Below, one piece after another: positions 24,451 through 34,693 of a DNA stretch of 64,000 bases (positions within the stretch are counted from its first letter, which is position 1; each line of letters starts with the position of its first letter). The DNA lies in NCBI RefSeq assembly GCF_963973895.1, contig NZ_CAXBBF010000002.1. One strand, 5' to 3'. The notes beneath the pieces are model-generated. The model was not told the origin of the DNA. It saw only the letters and a list, made by a program, of their open reading frames with translations, and did no database searches. The translations under genes and the position numbers were made by a program. This DNA is from Porticoccus sp950063125 (GTDB taxonomy: Bacteria; Pseudomonadota; Gammaproteobacteria; Pseudomonadales; Porticoccaceae).

Positions 24451-25788
24451 TTATTCCGGCTGATGAAGGCTGGCCCGCAATGAAACATCATCCTGTTCCG
24501 TGGCCTGCTCAACCAGATTATCGGGTAGTGAGCGCTTGGTACGGGCACCCAGTTTTTTGATGTCTTCAAATTTTTTGATCAGATTGCCCCTGCCATCGAC
24601 GAGACGTTTACGGGTTTGTTGCCAGGCCTCCTGACTCCTGTCGATATGCCGACCGAGATCGTCCAGGGACTCCACAACCAGCACCAACTGGTCATACAGT
24701 TTGCCCGCTTCAGCCGCAATCTGCTGGGCGTTGCGGTTCTGATCTTCATAACGCCAGATATTGTGAATCGTTCGCAATGTTGCCAACAGGGTGGAGGGAC
24801 TCACCAGAATAATGCCCTTGTCATAGGCATCCCGAAAAAGTGTATGGTCATGCTCCAGCGCCAGCATAAATGCGGCCTCCACCGGCACGAAAATCAGCAC
24901 AAAGTCCAGACTATTCACGCCTTCGAGTTGCTCGTACGCTTTGCGACTCAGGCCATTAATGTGGGTGCGTAGGGAAAGAATATGCTGTTTCAGACAGCGC
25001 TGTTTCTCGTCGGGCAGCTCTGCTCGGCAATAACGTTCGTAATCCGTTAATGACACCTTCGCATCCACCACGATGTCCCGCTGATCCGGCAGGTGAATAA
25101 TGACATCAGGGTTTCGACGGTCGCCCTCCTCGTTCTTCAGGGCCACCTGGGTTTCATATTCACGCCCCTTGGTCAGCCCGGACTGTTCCAGAATCCGCTC
25201 CAGAATAACCTCGCCCCAGTTCCCCTGGAATTTGCTCTCACCCTTCAATGCATTGGCCAGCAGAACGGCGTCTTCACCAACTTTCTGGGCCTGCTTCTGC
25301 AGCTCGACGATCTGACCCACCAGTTTGTTGCGCTCGGCGTTTTCCTTGTCATAGGCATCCTCAACTTTCTTGCGGAAATCATGAATCTCCTTTCTCAGCG
25401 GATCAATACTGCTGTTGAGTGTCCGACTGCTCTGCTCTGAAAATTTTTGTTGTTTTGCATCAAAGATACGGTTGGCAAGGTTTTCAAACTCCTGAACCAG
25501 CGACTCACGGGCCTGCCTGAGCAACTGCAACTGCTCTTCGTAACGGATCCGTTCACCTTCAAGACGCGCCTCGAGTGAGGCTTTGTCACGATTGAGCGCG
25601 CCGAGCTCTGTCTCGCACTGATGAAGCTTGTTGCCTTGGTTTTCCAGATCTTCTGACAAGCGGGAAATGGTCACATCGGATACTGCACGCTGTTTTTCTG
25701 ACAGCTGACGGGTCAGCAAAAAAGTCAGTAGACCGCCGACAACAAAGCCAGCTGCGAGCAATAAAAATGTATTCAGGGTCAGAAGCAT
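24451..25788 (-). CDS. rmuC: DNA recombination protein RmuC
   Basis: RmuC limits inversions at short inverted repeats and is a predicted nuclease. The 445-residue protein begins with a membrane helix (about 5-28), has a long coiled coil to about residue 190, and then the RmuC domain. That domain carries the PD-(D/E)XK-type motif in IVVDAKVSLTDYERY. I start it at ATG 25788, which puts the membrane helix at the N-terminus; the frame is open twelve codons further. It is divergent from the AddB-like gene. Confidence 0.92.
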   Translation of the reverse strand: MLLTLNTFLLLAAGFVVGGLLTFLLTRQLSEKQRAVSDVTISRLSEDLENQGNKLHQCETELGALNRDKASLEARLEGERIRYEEQLQLLRQARESLVQEFENLANRIFDAKQQKFSEQSSRTLNSSIDPLRKEIHDFRKKVEDAYDKENAERNKLVGQIVELQKQAQKVGEDAVLLANALKGESKFQGNWGEVILERILEQSGLTKGREYETQVALKNEEGDRRNPDVIIHLPDQRDIVVDAKVSLTDYERYCRAELPDEKQRCLKQHILSLRTHINGLSRKAYEQLEGVNSLDFVLIFVPVEAAFMLALEHDHTLFRDAYDKGIILVSPSTLLATLRTIHNIWRYEDQNRNAQQIAAEAGKLYDQLVLVVESLDDLGRHIDRSQEAWQQTRKRLVDGRGNLIKKFEDIKKLGARTKRSLPDNLVEQATEQDDVSLRASLHQPE

Positions 25789-25873
25789 GGCGTTTCCCGG
25801 GTACAAAAATTTCAGCGCTGGCAAACAACACCATCACAGCACTGTTTTGGTAAACATTGAGGGTTGTGCGATC

Positions 25874-28567
25874 ATGAAAGATGATTCAAGGATAACAAAG
25901 AAACCCACCATGATGCGCCCGCTTTTTGACATTGGCCCACTCAGGGAAGACCTCGGTAACGGCGCACTGATTCTTACGCCCAATAATCGACTGGCCAGCA
26001 AAATCCGCCAGGCCTGGGGCTTTTCGCAACATTCCTGCGCTCTGCACTGGTCGGCACCCGAAGTTTATGCCCTGGAACAATGGATCCATGAACAGTGGCT
26101 GCGCTGCTGTGACGCCGGTTTCATCGAGGCAGCAGCGGGTTCTGGACTGAGTACTGCCATGGAGTTATTCCTCTGGGAGCAGGTGGTTGCAGAAGACCGC
26201 GAGCGGCCCGCCACGGTATTGCCGGCGAATTTTGCCAGATTGGTGAGTAACAGTTATGCCAACATCCAGAACTACCTGGTACCGGATACCCGTCTACAGC
26301 AGGAAGCACCACTGCTGTGGAGGTGGATCAGTCATTTTCGCGAGAAGCTCAGGCAACACAGCCTCATCACATCAGCCGATAAGGTAAAAATACTCCAGCG
26401 GGCCTATAGCTGCGGGATTCTGCCCCCCGTGCCGACCATAACGCTCTGCGGGTTTGATAACCTGCACCCCTTGCACCGCGAACTGCTTGAAGGAATCAGC
26501 AATAACCTCACTTTTACCGAGACGGAACCCGTTCAGCCACAGCCGCAACAGGTCGCGCTATACGATGAGCAGGCTGAGCTGACTGCCGCCGCCGACTGGG
26601 CAGTGGCCCATTATCTGGCCGCGCCTGAAGCCCGCATTGGTATCCTTGTTCCGGAGCTGCCGAAACTGCGCAACAAAATTGCGCGCCTTCTGCGAACCCG
26701 CCTGCAACCGGGTTACGGTGCACCGGGGCAGTTGAGAGCCAGCGCCCCCTTTAACTTGTCGGCGGGCATACCGCTCGCTGAAACACCACTGATCGCCTCA
26801 GCATTGCTACTGTTGACGCTCAATCGGGCCGAATTACCGCTGACGGATTTTTGCCGTATGCTCAACGCGCCCTTTTGGAGTGGCCTGTCTCCCGAACCGA
26901 GGGCCAAAGCGGAGCTATTGCTGCGCAAACAGGGCAGAGTCTCTCTCCGTAGCAGTGAATTCCGCCATCTGGTCAGTGAGGTGGAAAAAATCACCGGCTC
27001 CGCCATGAGCCAACAATTGTCACAAATGGACGTCCAGCGTCGGGCATTGCCGGCGACTGCCGGATTCTCTGCATGGCTGACACTGTTTCAACAACAGTTG
27101 ACCACGCTGGGCTGGCCCGGTGAACGTACACTGGACAGCGAGGAATATCAGCAGCGACAGCATTGGCTGGACATGCTGGAACAATACCGGTCACTGGATC
27201 AGCTGAACTGCAAGGTAAATCTGAATGAGGCACTGCAACAGCTCCAACAACTGGCCTATGGCACCATTTTCCAGGCAGAAACACCCGATAGCAGCATTCA
27301 GGTTCTGGGGTTTCTCGAAGGTGCGGGACTGCATTTTGATCACCTCTGGATCATGGGCCTGGACAACCGCCGCTGGCCACAACCCACAGCGCTCAACCCG
27401 CTGTTACCGGTTGGCCTGCAGCGAGAATTTGGCATGTCGAGAACTGACCCCGGGCGAGAACGCGAACTGGCAGAACGGCAACTGGCCAATCTGATGAAGG
27501 CGGCGCCCAAAGTCATCCTGAGCTACAGCCAGTTTGACGGTGACCAGCAGCTGCAACCCACCAACCTGATTGCTGGCGTGGCGAAAATCGAACCGGATAA
27601 ACTGCCCCGGAAAACCGGTCAGGTTACGGATTTTGTCACGCTGGAACCGGTTTCCTGTGAGTTTGCCCCACCGCTCGATACAGCAAAAGAAGCTGTTAGA
27701 GGTGGCACCCGTATCCTGAAAAATCAGGCCAGCTGCCCCTTCAACGCCTTTGCCATTCACCGACTGGGGGCAGAGCAACCCCGGGAGCCCTCTATCGGTC
27801 TCAATGCCGGGGATCGCGGCTCATTGATTCACGAATGCCTGAGGCAACTCTGGCAACACCTGGAAAACCAGCAACAGTTGCTGGCACTGCCCGAACCGGA
27901 GCTGGCTTCATTGATTGAGTCAACCGTCAATACTGCCCTGAAACCCTGGCAGATGCGACGGGCAGACCTGTTCGGCAAGGCGTTTACCCGCATCGAACAA
28001 CAACGGTTGGCAGGGTTACTGAAACAATGGCTAACCGTTGAGAAACAGCGGCCACCCTTCAGCGTGGCCGCACTCGAAAAGCACGAAAATACGCAGTTTT
28101 GTGGCTTACCGCTACATTTGGTCATCGACCGGATTGATCAGTTGGCTGATGGCCAGACGGTCATTATTGACTACAAAACCGGCAAAGCGGCGACCAGCCA
28201 GTGGCTGGGAGATCGCCCGGAGGACCTCCAGCTACCGCTTTATTTATTGTGCAGCGAAACACCCGCATCGGCTATTTGCTTTGCCCTCATCAACCCATCG
28301 GAACCTTTATTTACCGGCTATTCCGAGGCCGACGGCCTGCTGCCGGGGGTAGCTCCCCCCAAGGGCAAAAAGAACGAGCTGGAAAGCTGGCAGGCCCTGA
28401 TGGATCATTGGCAACAGGCTGCGGTTACCCTGGTGGACGAATTCAAGGCCGGCTATGCAGCTGTCTCTTTCCATGGCGATTATGCCAAGCGGTATCAGAC
28501 CGAGCTTGAACCGCTGAACCGGGTCGCAGAAAGGCAGCAGCTATTTGCAGATGAGGACGAGGTATGA
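25874..28567 (+). CDS. AddB-like nuclease (PD-(D/E)XK), probable DNA repair protein
   Basis: A protein of about 897 residues like the AddB-type partner of a UvrD-family nuclease-helicase. The N-terminal region starts ALILTPNNRLASKIRQ and has no Walker A GKT/S, so the helicase domain looks inactive. The C-terminal nuclease is intact, with LVIDRIDQLADGQTVIIDYK supplying the Asp and Asp-x-Lys. QASCPFNAFAIHRLG gives one AddB-like cysteine, but the C-terminal cysteines of the AddB iron-sulfur cluster are absent. The start could be 25787, 25874 or 25910; I chose ATG 25874, with TGAGGG upstream. It overlaps the next gene by four bases (ATGA). Confidence 0.85.
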   Translation: MKDDSRITKKPTMMRPLFDIGPLREDLGNGALILTPNNRLASKIRQAWGFSQHSCALHWSAPEVYALEQWIHEQWLRCCDAGFIEAAAGSGLSTAMELFLWEQVVAEDRERPATVLPANFARLVSNSYANIQNYLVPDTRLQQEAPLLWRWISHFREKLRQHSLITSADKVKILQRAYSCGILPPVPTITLCGFDNLHPLHRELLEGISNNLTFTETEPVQPQPQQVALYDEQAELTAAADWAVAHYLAAPEARIGILVPELPKLRNKIARLLRTRLQPGYGAPGQLRASAPFNLSAGIPLAETPLIASALLLLTLNRAELPLTDFCRMLNAPFWSGLSPEPRAKAELLLRKQGRVSLRSSEFRHLVSEVEKITGSAMSQQLSQMDVQRRALPATAGFSAWLTLFQQQLTTLGWPGERTLDSEEYQQRQHWLDMLEQYRSLDQLNCKVNLNEALQQLQQLAYGTIFQAETPDSSIQVLGFLEGAGLHFDHLWIMGLDNRRWPQPTALNPLLPVGLQREFGMSRTDPGRERELAERQLANLMKAAPKVILSYSQFDGDQQLQPTNLIAGVAKIEPDKLPRKTGQVTDFVTLEPVSCEFAPPLDTAKEAVRGGTRILKNQASCPFNAFAIHRLGAEQPREPSIGLNAGDRGSLIHECLRQLWQHLENQQQLLALPEPELASLIESTVNTALKPWQMRRADLFGKAFTRIEQQRLAGLLKQWLTVEKQRPPFSVAALEKHENTQFCGLPLHLVIDRIDQLADGQTVIIDYKTGKAATSQWLGDRPEDLQLPLYLLCSETPASAICFALINPSEPLFTGYSEADGLLPGVAPPKGKKNELESWQALMDHWQQAAVTLVDEFKAGYAAVSFHGDYAKRYQTELEPLNRVAERQQLFADEDEV

Positions 28568-31500
28568 CCGTAGCAGATGCGGCACAACGCCAGCGGGCAC
28601 TGGATCCGGAACGATCCTTTGCGGTTGCCGCACCGGCTGGTTCCGGCAAGACAGAACTGCTTACCCAGCGGGTATTGGGGTTACTGGCAACGGTGGATGC
28701 ACCGGAAGAAATTCTCTGCATGACCTTTACCCGTAAAGCGGCGGGTGAAATGCGACATCGCATTATTCAGGCACTGACAATGGCAGATAGTCATTCTCGG
28801 CCGGACAGCGACCACCAGCAGGCCACCCTGGAACTCGCTAGCGCAGCCCTTGCCAGAGACCGGGAAAAAAACTGGCAGCTCCTGCAGTCCCCCAACCGCT
28901 TGCGGATCCAGACCATTGATGGCTTTTGCCTCAACCTCGCCCAGCAACTGGGCCTGGAAAGTGGTATCGGCGACTATGCCGAGCCCCTGGACGATCCAGA
29001 ACCCCACTTTCGTCTGGTCATTGCCGAATGGCTGCTCCGCGAACTGGAACAGCAAACATCCCTGGGGCAGGCGGTGGAAACCCTCCTCCAGCATCTGGAT
29101 AACGACCTCGACAAGCTGGAGCAGCTGCTGATCGCATTACTGAAAAAGCGCGAGCAGTGGCTGTCCCATATGTTCAGTAGCAGGGATGCCCGGGATTACC
29201 TGGAATCATTCCTGAACAATGTGATTGAAGAAACATTGATCGCAACAGCCGACCTCCTGACCCCCTTCGCCAGCGAACTGGCCCTGCTGGCTGATTATGC
29301 CGGCAGTCAATTGCCGCCGAATAAAAGTGATCTGCCTATCATGTCGTGCAAGGGACTGACCGGACTACCCGGCCATTCCGCCGAAGAGTTACCCATCTGG
29401 CTGGGCATTTGTGAGCTCTTGCTGACCAAGGATTTAAAATGGCGGAGCCGCGTGGACAAGAACACGGGCTTTCCAACCGAGGTCAACGGCGACAAGATCC
29501 TGGCCAAACAGCAAAAGGCGAGCCATGCCGAGTTGGTCGATCAACTGCAGGCCATCAGCGGCCTGAAAGACCTGTTGGAAGATATTCGAGCACTGCCCGC
29601 GCCCCACTATGAAGAAAATCAGTGGCTGGCACTCAATGCACTGACCTATTTACTCCCCACCCTGGCGGCGGCGCTGAGCCTGCATTTCCAGCAGCACCGG
29701 GTGTGCGATTTTACCGAAATCACCCTGGCCGCCCTCCGCGCATTGGGTCCCGAAGATGAACCAACCGATCTGGCACTGCGGCTGGACTATCAGATCAAAC
29801 ATATTCTCACCGATGAATTTCAGGATACCTCATCGGTACAGTTTGATATTTTGCGCCGCCTTATCGCAGGCTGGGAGCAGGATGATGGCCGCACGCTGTT
29901 TATCGTCGGCGATGCCATGCAATCGCTGTACAGTTTCCGCAACGCCAATGTGGGTTTGTTCCTGGAGGCTCGAACACTGCCCATCGGCCAACTGCAACTC
30001 GAAGCACTGGATTTACAGGTCAACTTTCGCTCCCAGGAAAATCTCATCCACTGGGTGAACGACGCCTTTCCCCATATTTTTCCGGCACGTGACGAGATAG
30101 GTCGCGGCGCCGTCAGTTACAGCCCCGCCACTGCTTTTCATGGTGCTCTACCGGAGCAGCCGGTCACTCTGGATGCCTTCATCAATGCGCCTGACAACAG
30201 CGCTGAAGCATCGCGGGTAGTGGCACTGGTCAATGCCGCCAAAAAACGTAATCCACAGGGTTCGATCGCCATACTGGTCCGCACCCGGACCCAGCTGCCC
30301 GACATTCTCGCGGCACTCCGTGAGGCAGGACACCACTGGCAGGCAACCGATATTGATCCACTCGGCAACCGCATGCCCGTGGTCGACCTGATGTCCCTGA
30401 CCCGCGCACTCCTGTCACCTGCTGACCGGATTGCCTGGCTGGCTGTGCTCAGGGCACCCTGGTGCGGGCTGGACATGGCAGATCTCCTGGCGATCAGCGT
30501 GGCGGAACCCGTTGAGGACTATCCTGAAACAGCTCGGGAGCGTTTTCCGCTATTGCTGGCGCAACTGTCGAGCATAACAGCAATACCGGGATTATCGTCA
30601 GACGGCCGACAAACCCTCCAACGGGTGGGGGAAACACTGACGACTGCCTGGCAACAACGCCAGCGGCTGCCCCTGCGTTGCTGGATTGAGGGAACCTGGC
30701 GCGCACTAGGGGGCGCGGTTGCACTGAACTCCATCACAGATCAGCAACACTGTGACCAGTATCTGGACTTGCTGGAAAAACACGAGTCTGCGGGAAGTAT
30801 CGAGCATTGGCCCACCTTTGAAAAAGCAGTTAAATCGCTCTACGCCAAAGCCGATGTCGGATCGGACAGTACCCTCCATGTGATGACCATTCACAAAGCC
30901 AAGGGACTGGAGTTTGATACCGTCATCCTACCCGGCCTGAACCGCAAACCCCGGGGAGAAGACAGGCAATTGCTACTGTGGCAGGAACGCACCAGTAGCA
31001 ACGGGGAGAATCAACTGCTCATCAGCCCACTGTTCCGGGCAGACCAACAGAATGATCCGCTTTATCAGTTCCTGAACCGCGAGCGAAAACTGAAAATCAA
31101 ACTCGAAACCGCACGGATCCTTTATGTTGCGACCACACGCGCCATTGGTCATCTACACCTGCTCTGCACCATGTCTGGTGACAATCCAGCAGCCGGCAGC
31201 CTGCTGGATAGCCTTTGGCCAGCGCTGAAAACCGACTTTGAAACCAGATCCACGTGGATTCAGTGGCACGACTACCCACCCGAGGAAAACAAACCTGTAC
31301 GCGCCCATGAAACGGCGCTCAGCTCTCTGCGCCGCCTACCGGTTGACTGGGGAACACCGCCAACAACCGGAGTTGCACAGACTTCGCCAACCGTGGTGGA
31401 GGAAGCTGTAGCGCCCAATGAGGTGGGCAGTGGCAACACGGCTCCGGAAGCTCGCCATACCGGTACTGTTTTACACCGTATTCTGCAGCAGATAGTTATT

Positions 31501-31962
31501 GAAGGTGTTGACCAATGGTCCACAGCGACCATCCAGCAACGCATGCCTTTTTGGAAAATTCAGTTACGACAGCTCGGACTGCATGACACGACAGCGCCAC
31601 TGGCGGTATTGGCACAGGCTGTAGAAAACTGCCTCACCGATCCCACAGCCAGGTGGATTCTGGACAATCGGCATCCGGATAGCGCCACCGAACTGGCTAT
31701 TGGCTACATGGCACCGAACGGTGAGCCGAAAACCGCTGTCATCGACCGTAGTTTTGTCGACAGGGGCATCCGCTGGATAATCGATTACAAAACCGCCGCT
31801 CCGTCAGTCGGTCAATCCGACCAGCAGTTTCTCAAACAGCAAGTAGCACAATATCAGGAGCAACTTCAACGCTACGCCCGACTGTTCGAGGAACCCTCGA
31901 CCATACCCATCCAGAAAGCGCTGTATTTTCCTTTACTGCAGGCAATAGAGACCATTCCCTGA
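28564..31962 (+). CDS. AddA/UvrD-like helicase-nuclease
   Basis: A 1132-residue superfamily 1 helicase with a C-terminal nuclease. Walker A is APAGSGKTE near residue 25, then MTFTRKAAGEM. DEFQDTS is the Walker B, NFRSQE motif IV-like, and TIHKAKGLEFDTV motif V. The C-terminal PD-(D/E)XK domain has VIDRSFV and IIDYKTAAP. With the overlapping upstream gene it forms a two-subunit exonuclease resembling AddAB, which processes double-strand breaks for RecA. No recBCD is in view. Translation is coupled by an ATGA overlap. Confidence 0.9.
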   Translation: MTVADAAQRQRALDPERSFAVAAPAGSGKTELLTQRVLGLLATVDAPEEILCMTFTRKAAGEMRHRIIQALTMADSHSRPDSDHQQATLELASAALARDREKNWQLLQSPNRLRIQTIDGFCLNLAQQLGLESGIGDYAEPLDDPEPHFRLVIAEWLLRELEQQTSLGQAVETLLQHLDNDLDKLEQLLIALLKKREQWLSHMFSSRDARDYLESFLNNVIEETLIATADLLTPFASELALLADYAGSQLPPNKSDLPIMSCKGLTGLPGHSAEELPIWLGICELLLTKDLKWRSRVDKNTGFPTEVNGDKILAKQQKASHAELVDQLQAISGLKDLLEDIRALPAPHYEENQWLALNALTYLLPTLAAALSLHFQQHRVCDFTEITLAALRALGPEDEPTDLALRLDYQIKHILTDEFQDTSSVQFDILRRLIAGWEQDDGRTLFIVGDAMQSLYSFRNANVGLFLEARTLPIGQLQLEALDLQVNFRSQENLIHWVNDAFPHIFPARDEIGRGAVSYSPATAFHGALPEQPVTLDAFINAPDNSAEASRVVALVNAAKKRNPQGSIAILVRTRTQLPDILAALREAGHHWQATDIDPLGNRMPVVDLMSLTRALLSPADRIAWLAVLRAPWCGLDMADLLAISVAEPVEDYPETARERFPLLLAQLSSITAIPGLSSDGRQTLQRVGETLTTAWQQRQRLPLRCWIEGTWRALGGAVALNSITDQQHCDQYLDLLEKHESAGSIEHWPTFEKAVKSLYAKADVGSDSTLHVMTIHKAKGLEFDTVILPGLNRKPRGEDRQLLLWQERTSSNGENQLLISPLFRADQQNDPLYQFLNRERKLKIKLETARILYVATTRAIGHLHLLCTMSGDNPAAGSLLDSLWPALKTDFETRSTWIQWHDYPPEENKPVRAHETALSSLRRLPVDWGTPPTTGVAQTSPTVVEEAVAPNEVGSGNTAPEARHTGTVLHRILQQIVIEGVDQWSTATIQQRMPFWKIQLRQLGLHDTTAPLAVLAQAVENCLTDPTARWILDNRHPDSATELAIGYMAPNGEPKTAVIDRSFVDRGIRWIIDYKTAAPSVGQSDQQFLKQQVAQYQEQLQRYARLFEEPSTIPIQKALYFPLLQAIETIP

Positions 31963-32048
31963 TTATTTTTCAGTGACTTGCCGCTCCCGGAGACACCATC
32001 TTCACCTCCACAAGGCCTGTAGAGTGCCAAAGCACCCGGAGTTTCATG

Positions 32049-32054
32049 TAGAAT
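32049..32054 (+). promoter_or_regulatory. Candidate -10 element of aroF
   Basis: TAGAAT lies 37 bases before the aroF start. A recognisable -35 hexamer is weak. No attenuator hairpin or leader peptide rich in aromatic codons is visible in 31963-32091. Confidence 0.35.
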
Positions 32055-32091
32055 AGCTCGCTGACTGAACCCTTATCGATTCGAGAAGCCA

Positions 32092-33165
32092 ATGACCAAC
32101 GCCGTTGATAACATTAATATTCTCTCTCAGGATGTGCTGGTCACGCCAAGAGATTTAAAACAGGAATTGCCCCTGTCCGATGCCGCCCGTAAAACCATTA
32201 CCGAGGGCCGCCAAGTCATTCAGAATATCCTGAACCACAAGGATCACCGAATCCTTGTGGTCGTCGGGCCCTGCTCCATTCATGACACCAAAGCTGCGCT
32301 GGATTATGCGGCACGACTGAAGAAACTGGCCGATGAGGTCAGTGATTCACTGTTTATTGTCATGCGTGTGTATTTTGAAAAACCCCGCACCACCACTGGC
32401 TGGAAAGGGCTTATCAACGATCCCTACCTGAATGACTCCTTCAAGATATCCGAGGGGCTGCATGTAGGGCGCAGGCTTTTACTGGATATTGCTGAGCTGG
32501 GTTTACCTACTGCGACCGAAGCGCTCGACCCTATTTCTCCACAATACATTCAGGACCTGATCTCCTGGTCTGCCATCGGCGCAAGAACGACTGAATCTCA
32601 AACCCACCGGGAGATGGCTTCCGGGCTGTCGTGCGCCGTTGGTTTCAAAAACGGCACTGACGGTAGCCTGAATGTCGCCATCAATGCACTAAAATCCGTT
32701 GCCAGCCCCCACCGCTTTCTCGGTATCAACGCCGAAGGCAGAGTGGCCATTGTTACCACCGCAGGTAATCCCTACGCCCATGTGGTACTGCGGGGAGGTG
32801 ACGGGAAGCCGAATTATGATTCCGTCAGTGTCAACCTTGCAGAGCAGGAACTCAGGAAGTCAGGTATTACCCCAAATATCATGGTGGATTGCAGTCACGC
32901 TAACTCCAACAAAAATCATGACCTGCAGACGCTGGTCATGGAGAATGTAACCAATCAGATCCTGGAGGGGAATCAATCGATTATCGGTCTGATGATCGAG
33001 AGCAACCTGAAATCAGGCAACCAGAAAATACCTGCCGACCTGAATGATCTCGAATACGGAGTATCAATTACCGATGCCTGTATAGACTGGGACACTACAG
33101 AGGAAGCATTGCGTGGTATGCACAACAAGCTCAAGGCGGTTTTACCGGACCGACAAGCAAAGTAA
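32092..33165 (+). CDS. aroF: 3-deoxy-7-phosphoheptulonate synthase (type I)
   Basis: This enzyme condenses phosphoenolpyruvate and erythrose-4-phosphate in the first step of aromatic amino acid synthesis. The 357-residue protein has the class I signatures VVVGPCSIHD, MRVYFEKPRTT, GWKGLINDP and GARTTESQTHREMASGLS. Segments such as EALDPISPQYI, HRFLGIN and IMVDCSHANSNK are closer to the tyrosine-sensitive AroF than to AroG. Feedback type is therefore inferred, not shown. It is a single-gene unit ending in a strong terminator. Confidence 0.94.
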   Translation: MTNAVDNINILSQDVLVTPRDLKQELPLSDAARKTITEGRQVIQNILNHKDHRILVVVGPCSIHDTKAALDYAARLKKLADEVSDSLFIVMRVYFEKPRTTTGWKGLINDPYLNDSFKISEGLHVGRRLLLDIAELGLPTATEALDPISPQYIQDLISWSAIGARTTESQTHREMASGLSCAVGFKNGTDGSLNVAINALKSVASPHRFLGINAEGRVAIVTTAGNPYAHVVLRGGDGKPNYDSVSVNLAEQELRKSGITPNIMVDCSHANSNKNHDLQTLVMENVTNQILEGNQSIIGLMIESNLKSGNQKIPADLNDLEYGVSITDACIDWDTTEEALRGMHNKLKAVLPDRQAK

Positions 33166-33182
33166 TTTCTCTACTCAGCATT

Positions 33183-33210
33183 AAAAAACAGGCTTAATAG
33201 CCTGTTTTTT
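33183..33210. terminator. Bidirectional terminator between aroF and tetR-type gene
   Basis: AAAAAACAGGCT and AGCCTGTTTTTT form a perfect 12-bp stem with loop TAAT. The A and T runs make it work in both directions for two convergent genes. Confidence 0.95.
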
Positions 33211-33226
33211 AATGATTTTAAATTGT

Positions 33227-33817
33227 CTACTTAGTAAAAACCGTACTCAGACCGGCATCAATGACACGCCTTAATACATCCGTATTGGCACCGGATTTAC
33301 ACAGAGTCCGCAAACCAGCCACAAGGGCAATCAGGTAATCGGCCAATCCTCCAATATCCTGCCCGGAACCGATCTTCCCCAACTGCTTCGCCTCCAATAA
33401 CCGGGTATAAAATAATTGACGAATCCAGTGGATTGATTCCCGGGCTTTCCCGGCCAGCTCAGGTTTATTATTGCTTAGCTCGGAGATCGCGTTGAAAAAC
33501 AGACAGCCATTGGCTAACTGGTTCTGTTCAGGTTCAAAAAATGCCTTGTCAAAAAAAGAGGTGATAGCCTCACAGGGATCTTTGATACTGACCAGTGTGC
33601 AGCTGAATAAATGGCACTGAAGATAGGCCATATAGTGATCAAGCACTGTACTGAATAATTCAGCCTTACTACCGAAGGCGCTGTAGAGACTACCTCTATT
33701 GAGATTCATCACACTAAGAAGTTTACTGATGGAACTGGCCTCATATCCATCCGACCAAAACAGAGACAGCGCATTATCGAGGACCTCTTCCCGATCAAAC
33801 TCTGGCAGCCTGGGCAT
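33227..33817 (-). CDS. TetR family transcriptional regulator
   Basis: A 196-residue regulator. The N-terminal helix-turn-helix domain (about 8-55) contains LDNALSLFWSDGYEASSISK, then LLSVMNLNRGSLYSAFGSK, the usual TetR pattern. The C-terminal ligand domain has a single cysteine in HLFSCTLVSI, one in NGCLFFN and one in LCKSGAN. The ANGCLFFNAISEL segment resembles AcuR/NemR-like TetR branches that sense small reactive compounds. No obvious target gene is adjacent: aroF is convergent and nfuA lies upstream in the same direction. The target is unknown. Confidence 0.9.
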   Translation of the reverse strand: MPRLPEFDREEVLDNALSLFWSDGYEASSISKLLSVMNLNRGSLYSAFGSKAELFSTVLDHYMAYLQCHLFSCTLVSIKDPCEAITSFFDKAFFEPEQNQLANGCLFFNAISELSNNKPELAGKARESIHWIRQLFYTRLLEAKQLGKIGSGQDIGGLADYLIALVAGLRTLCKSGANTDVLRRVIDAGLSTVFTK

Positions 33818-33913
33818 CCATTGCTCCTTACTGACCCACTTACTGAAAGTCAGCTGGATTATTATTTCAAGTTCGCAGTATCAGTATATATAAAAAGTGC
33901 TTGAGGTGCGGCT

Positions 33914-34495
33914 CTAGATATAAGCCTGGCTCCGATCAGAGTGGTCCGTGACATCCCTGATGCCCTTAAGCTCAGGTATTTTTTCAAGCATCGTCTTCTC
34001 TACACCCTCCTTGAGGGTCACATCGGCCATACCACAGCCCTGGCAGCCCCCACCGAAACGCAGTACGGCCACATTATCTACAATTTCTTCAAGGCTGATG
34101 ACGCCACCATGGGCTGCCAGCCCGGGATTGATTTCATTGTAAAGCAGGTAGTTAATTCGGTCTTCTAGTGGGCTGTCGTCGCTGACCCTGGGCATACGCG
34201 AATTAGGGGCTCTGATGGTCAACTGCCCACCAAACTTCTCATCGGCATAATCCACCTTCGCGTCTTCAAGAAACGGCAGACTACGGTGGTCAAAGTACGC
34301 CCTGAAACTGTCCAGTTCCATCACCTCATCCTTCTCCTGCTCTTCACCTGGACGACAATAGGCTATACAGGTTTCTGCCTTCGGTGTGCCCGGATCGGTG
34401 ACAAACATACGAATACCGATGCCTTCGCAATCCTGTTTGGCCAACAGCCCCGCCAGATACTGTTCAGCGGATTCGGTGATAGTGATACTCAGCAT
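33914..34495 (-). CDS. nfuA: Fe-S biogenesis protein NfuA
   Basis: NfuA carries [4Fe-4S] clusters to target enzymes, especially under oxidative stress or iron limitation. The 193-residue protein has a degenerate A-type N-terminal domain and a C-terminal Nfu domain. The Nfu domain has GGGCQGCGMADVTLKEGVE, with Cys151 and Cys154. It is full length for the family when started at ATG 34495; the open frame extends 26 codons further without a better site. It is divergent from metH. Confidence 0.94.
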   Translation of the reverse strand: MLSITITESAEQYLAGLLAKQDCEGIGIRMFVTDPGTPKAETCIAYCRPGEEQEKDEVMELDSFRAYFDHRSLPFLEDAKVDYADEKFGGQLTIRAPNSRMPRVSDDSPLEDRINYLLYNEINPGLAAHGGVISLEEIVDNVAVLRFGGGCQGCGMADVTLKEGVEKTMLEKIPELKGIRDVTDHSDRSQAYI

Positions 34496-34624
34496 AAGAA
34501 TGACCTGATAGATATACCTGACTAATTTAGTCATGTATTCTAGCAGCCTTGTTTGAACGCGACAATCAAACACCGTATTTTTTACCCAGCTTACAGCCCA
34601 CCGGCGGAACCAGGTGTCGGCAAG

Positions 34625-34654
34625 CTGAGAACCAACGGATAAATCTGCTAGAAT
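34625..34654 (+). promoter_or_regulatory. Candidate metH promoter
   Basis: CTGAGA (34625-34630) and TAGAAT (34649-34654) are separated by 18 bases and lie 40 bases before the metH start. I find no cobalamin or S-adenosylhomocysteine riboswitch in the 120-base leader. Confidence 0.4.
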
Positions 34655-34693
34655 GCAGCCCCTTGTTTACCCCCAGTTACAGAGAAACACACC

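Noticed and set aside
34574..34693. Possible cobalamin or S-adenosylhomocysteine riboswitch before metH
   Set aside because: The 120-base leader is too short for a cobalamin riboswitch and lacks the conserved core of the other.
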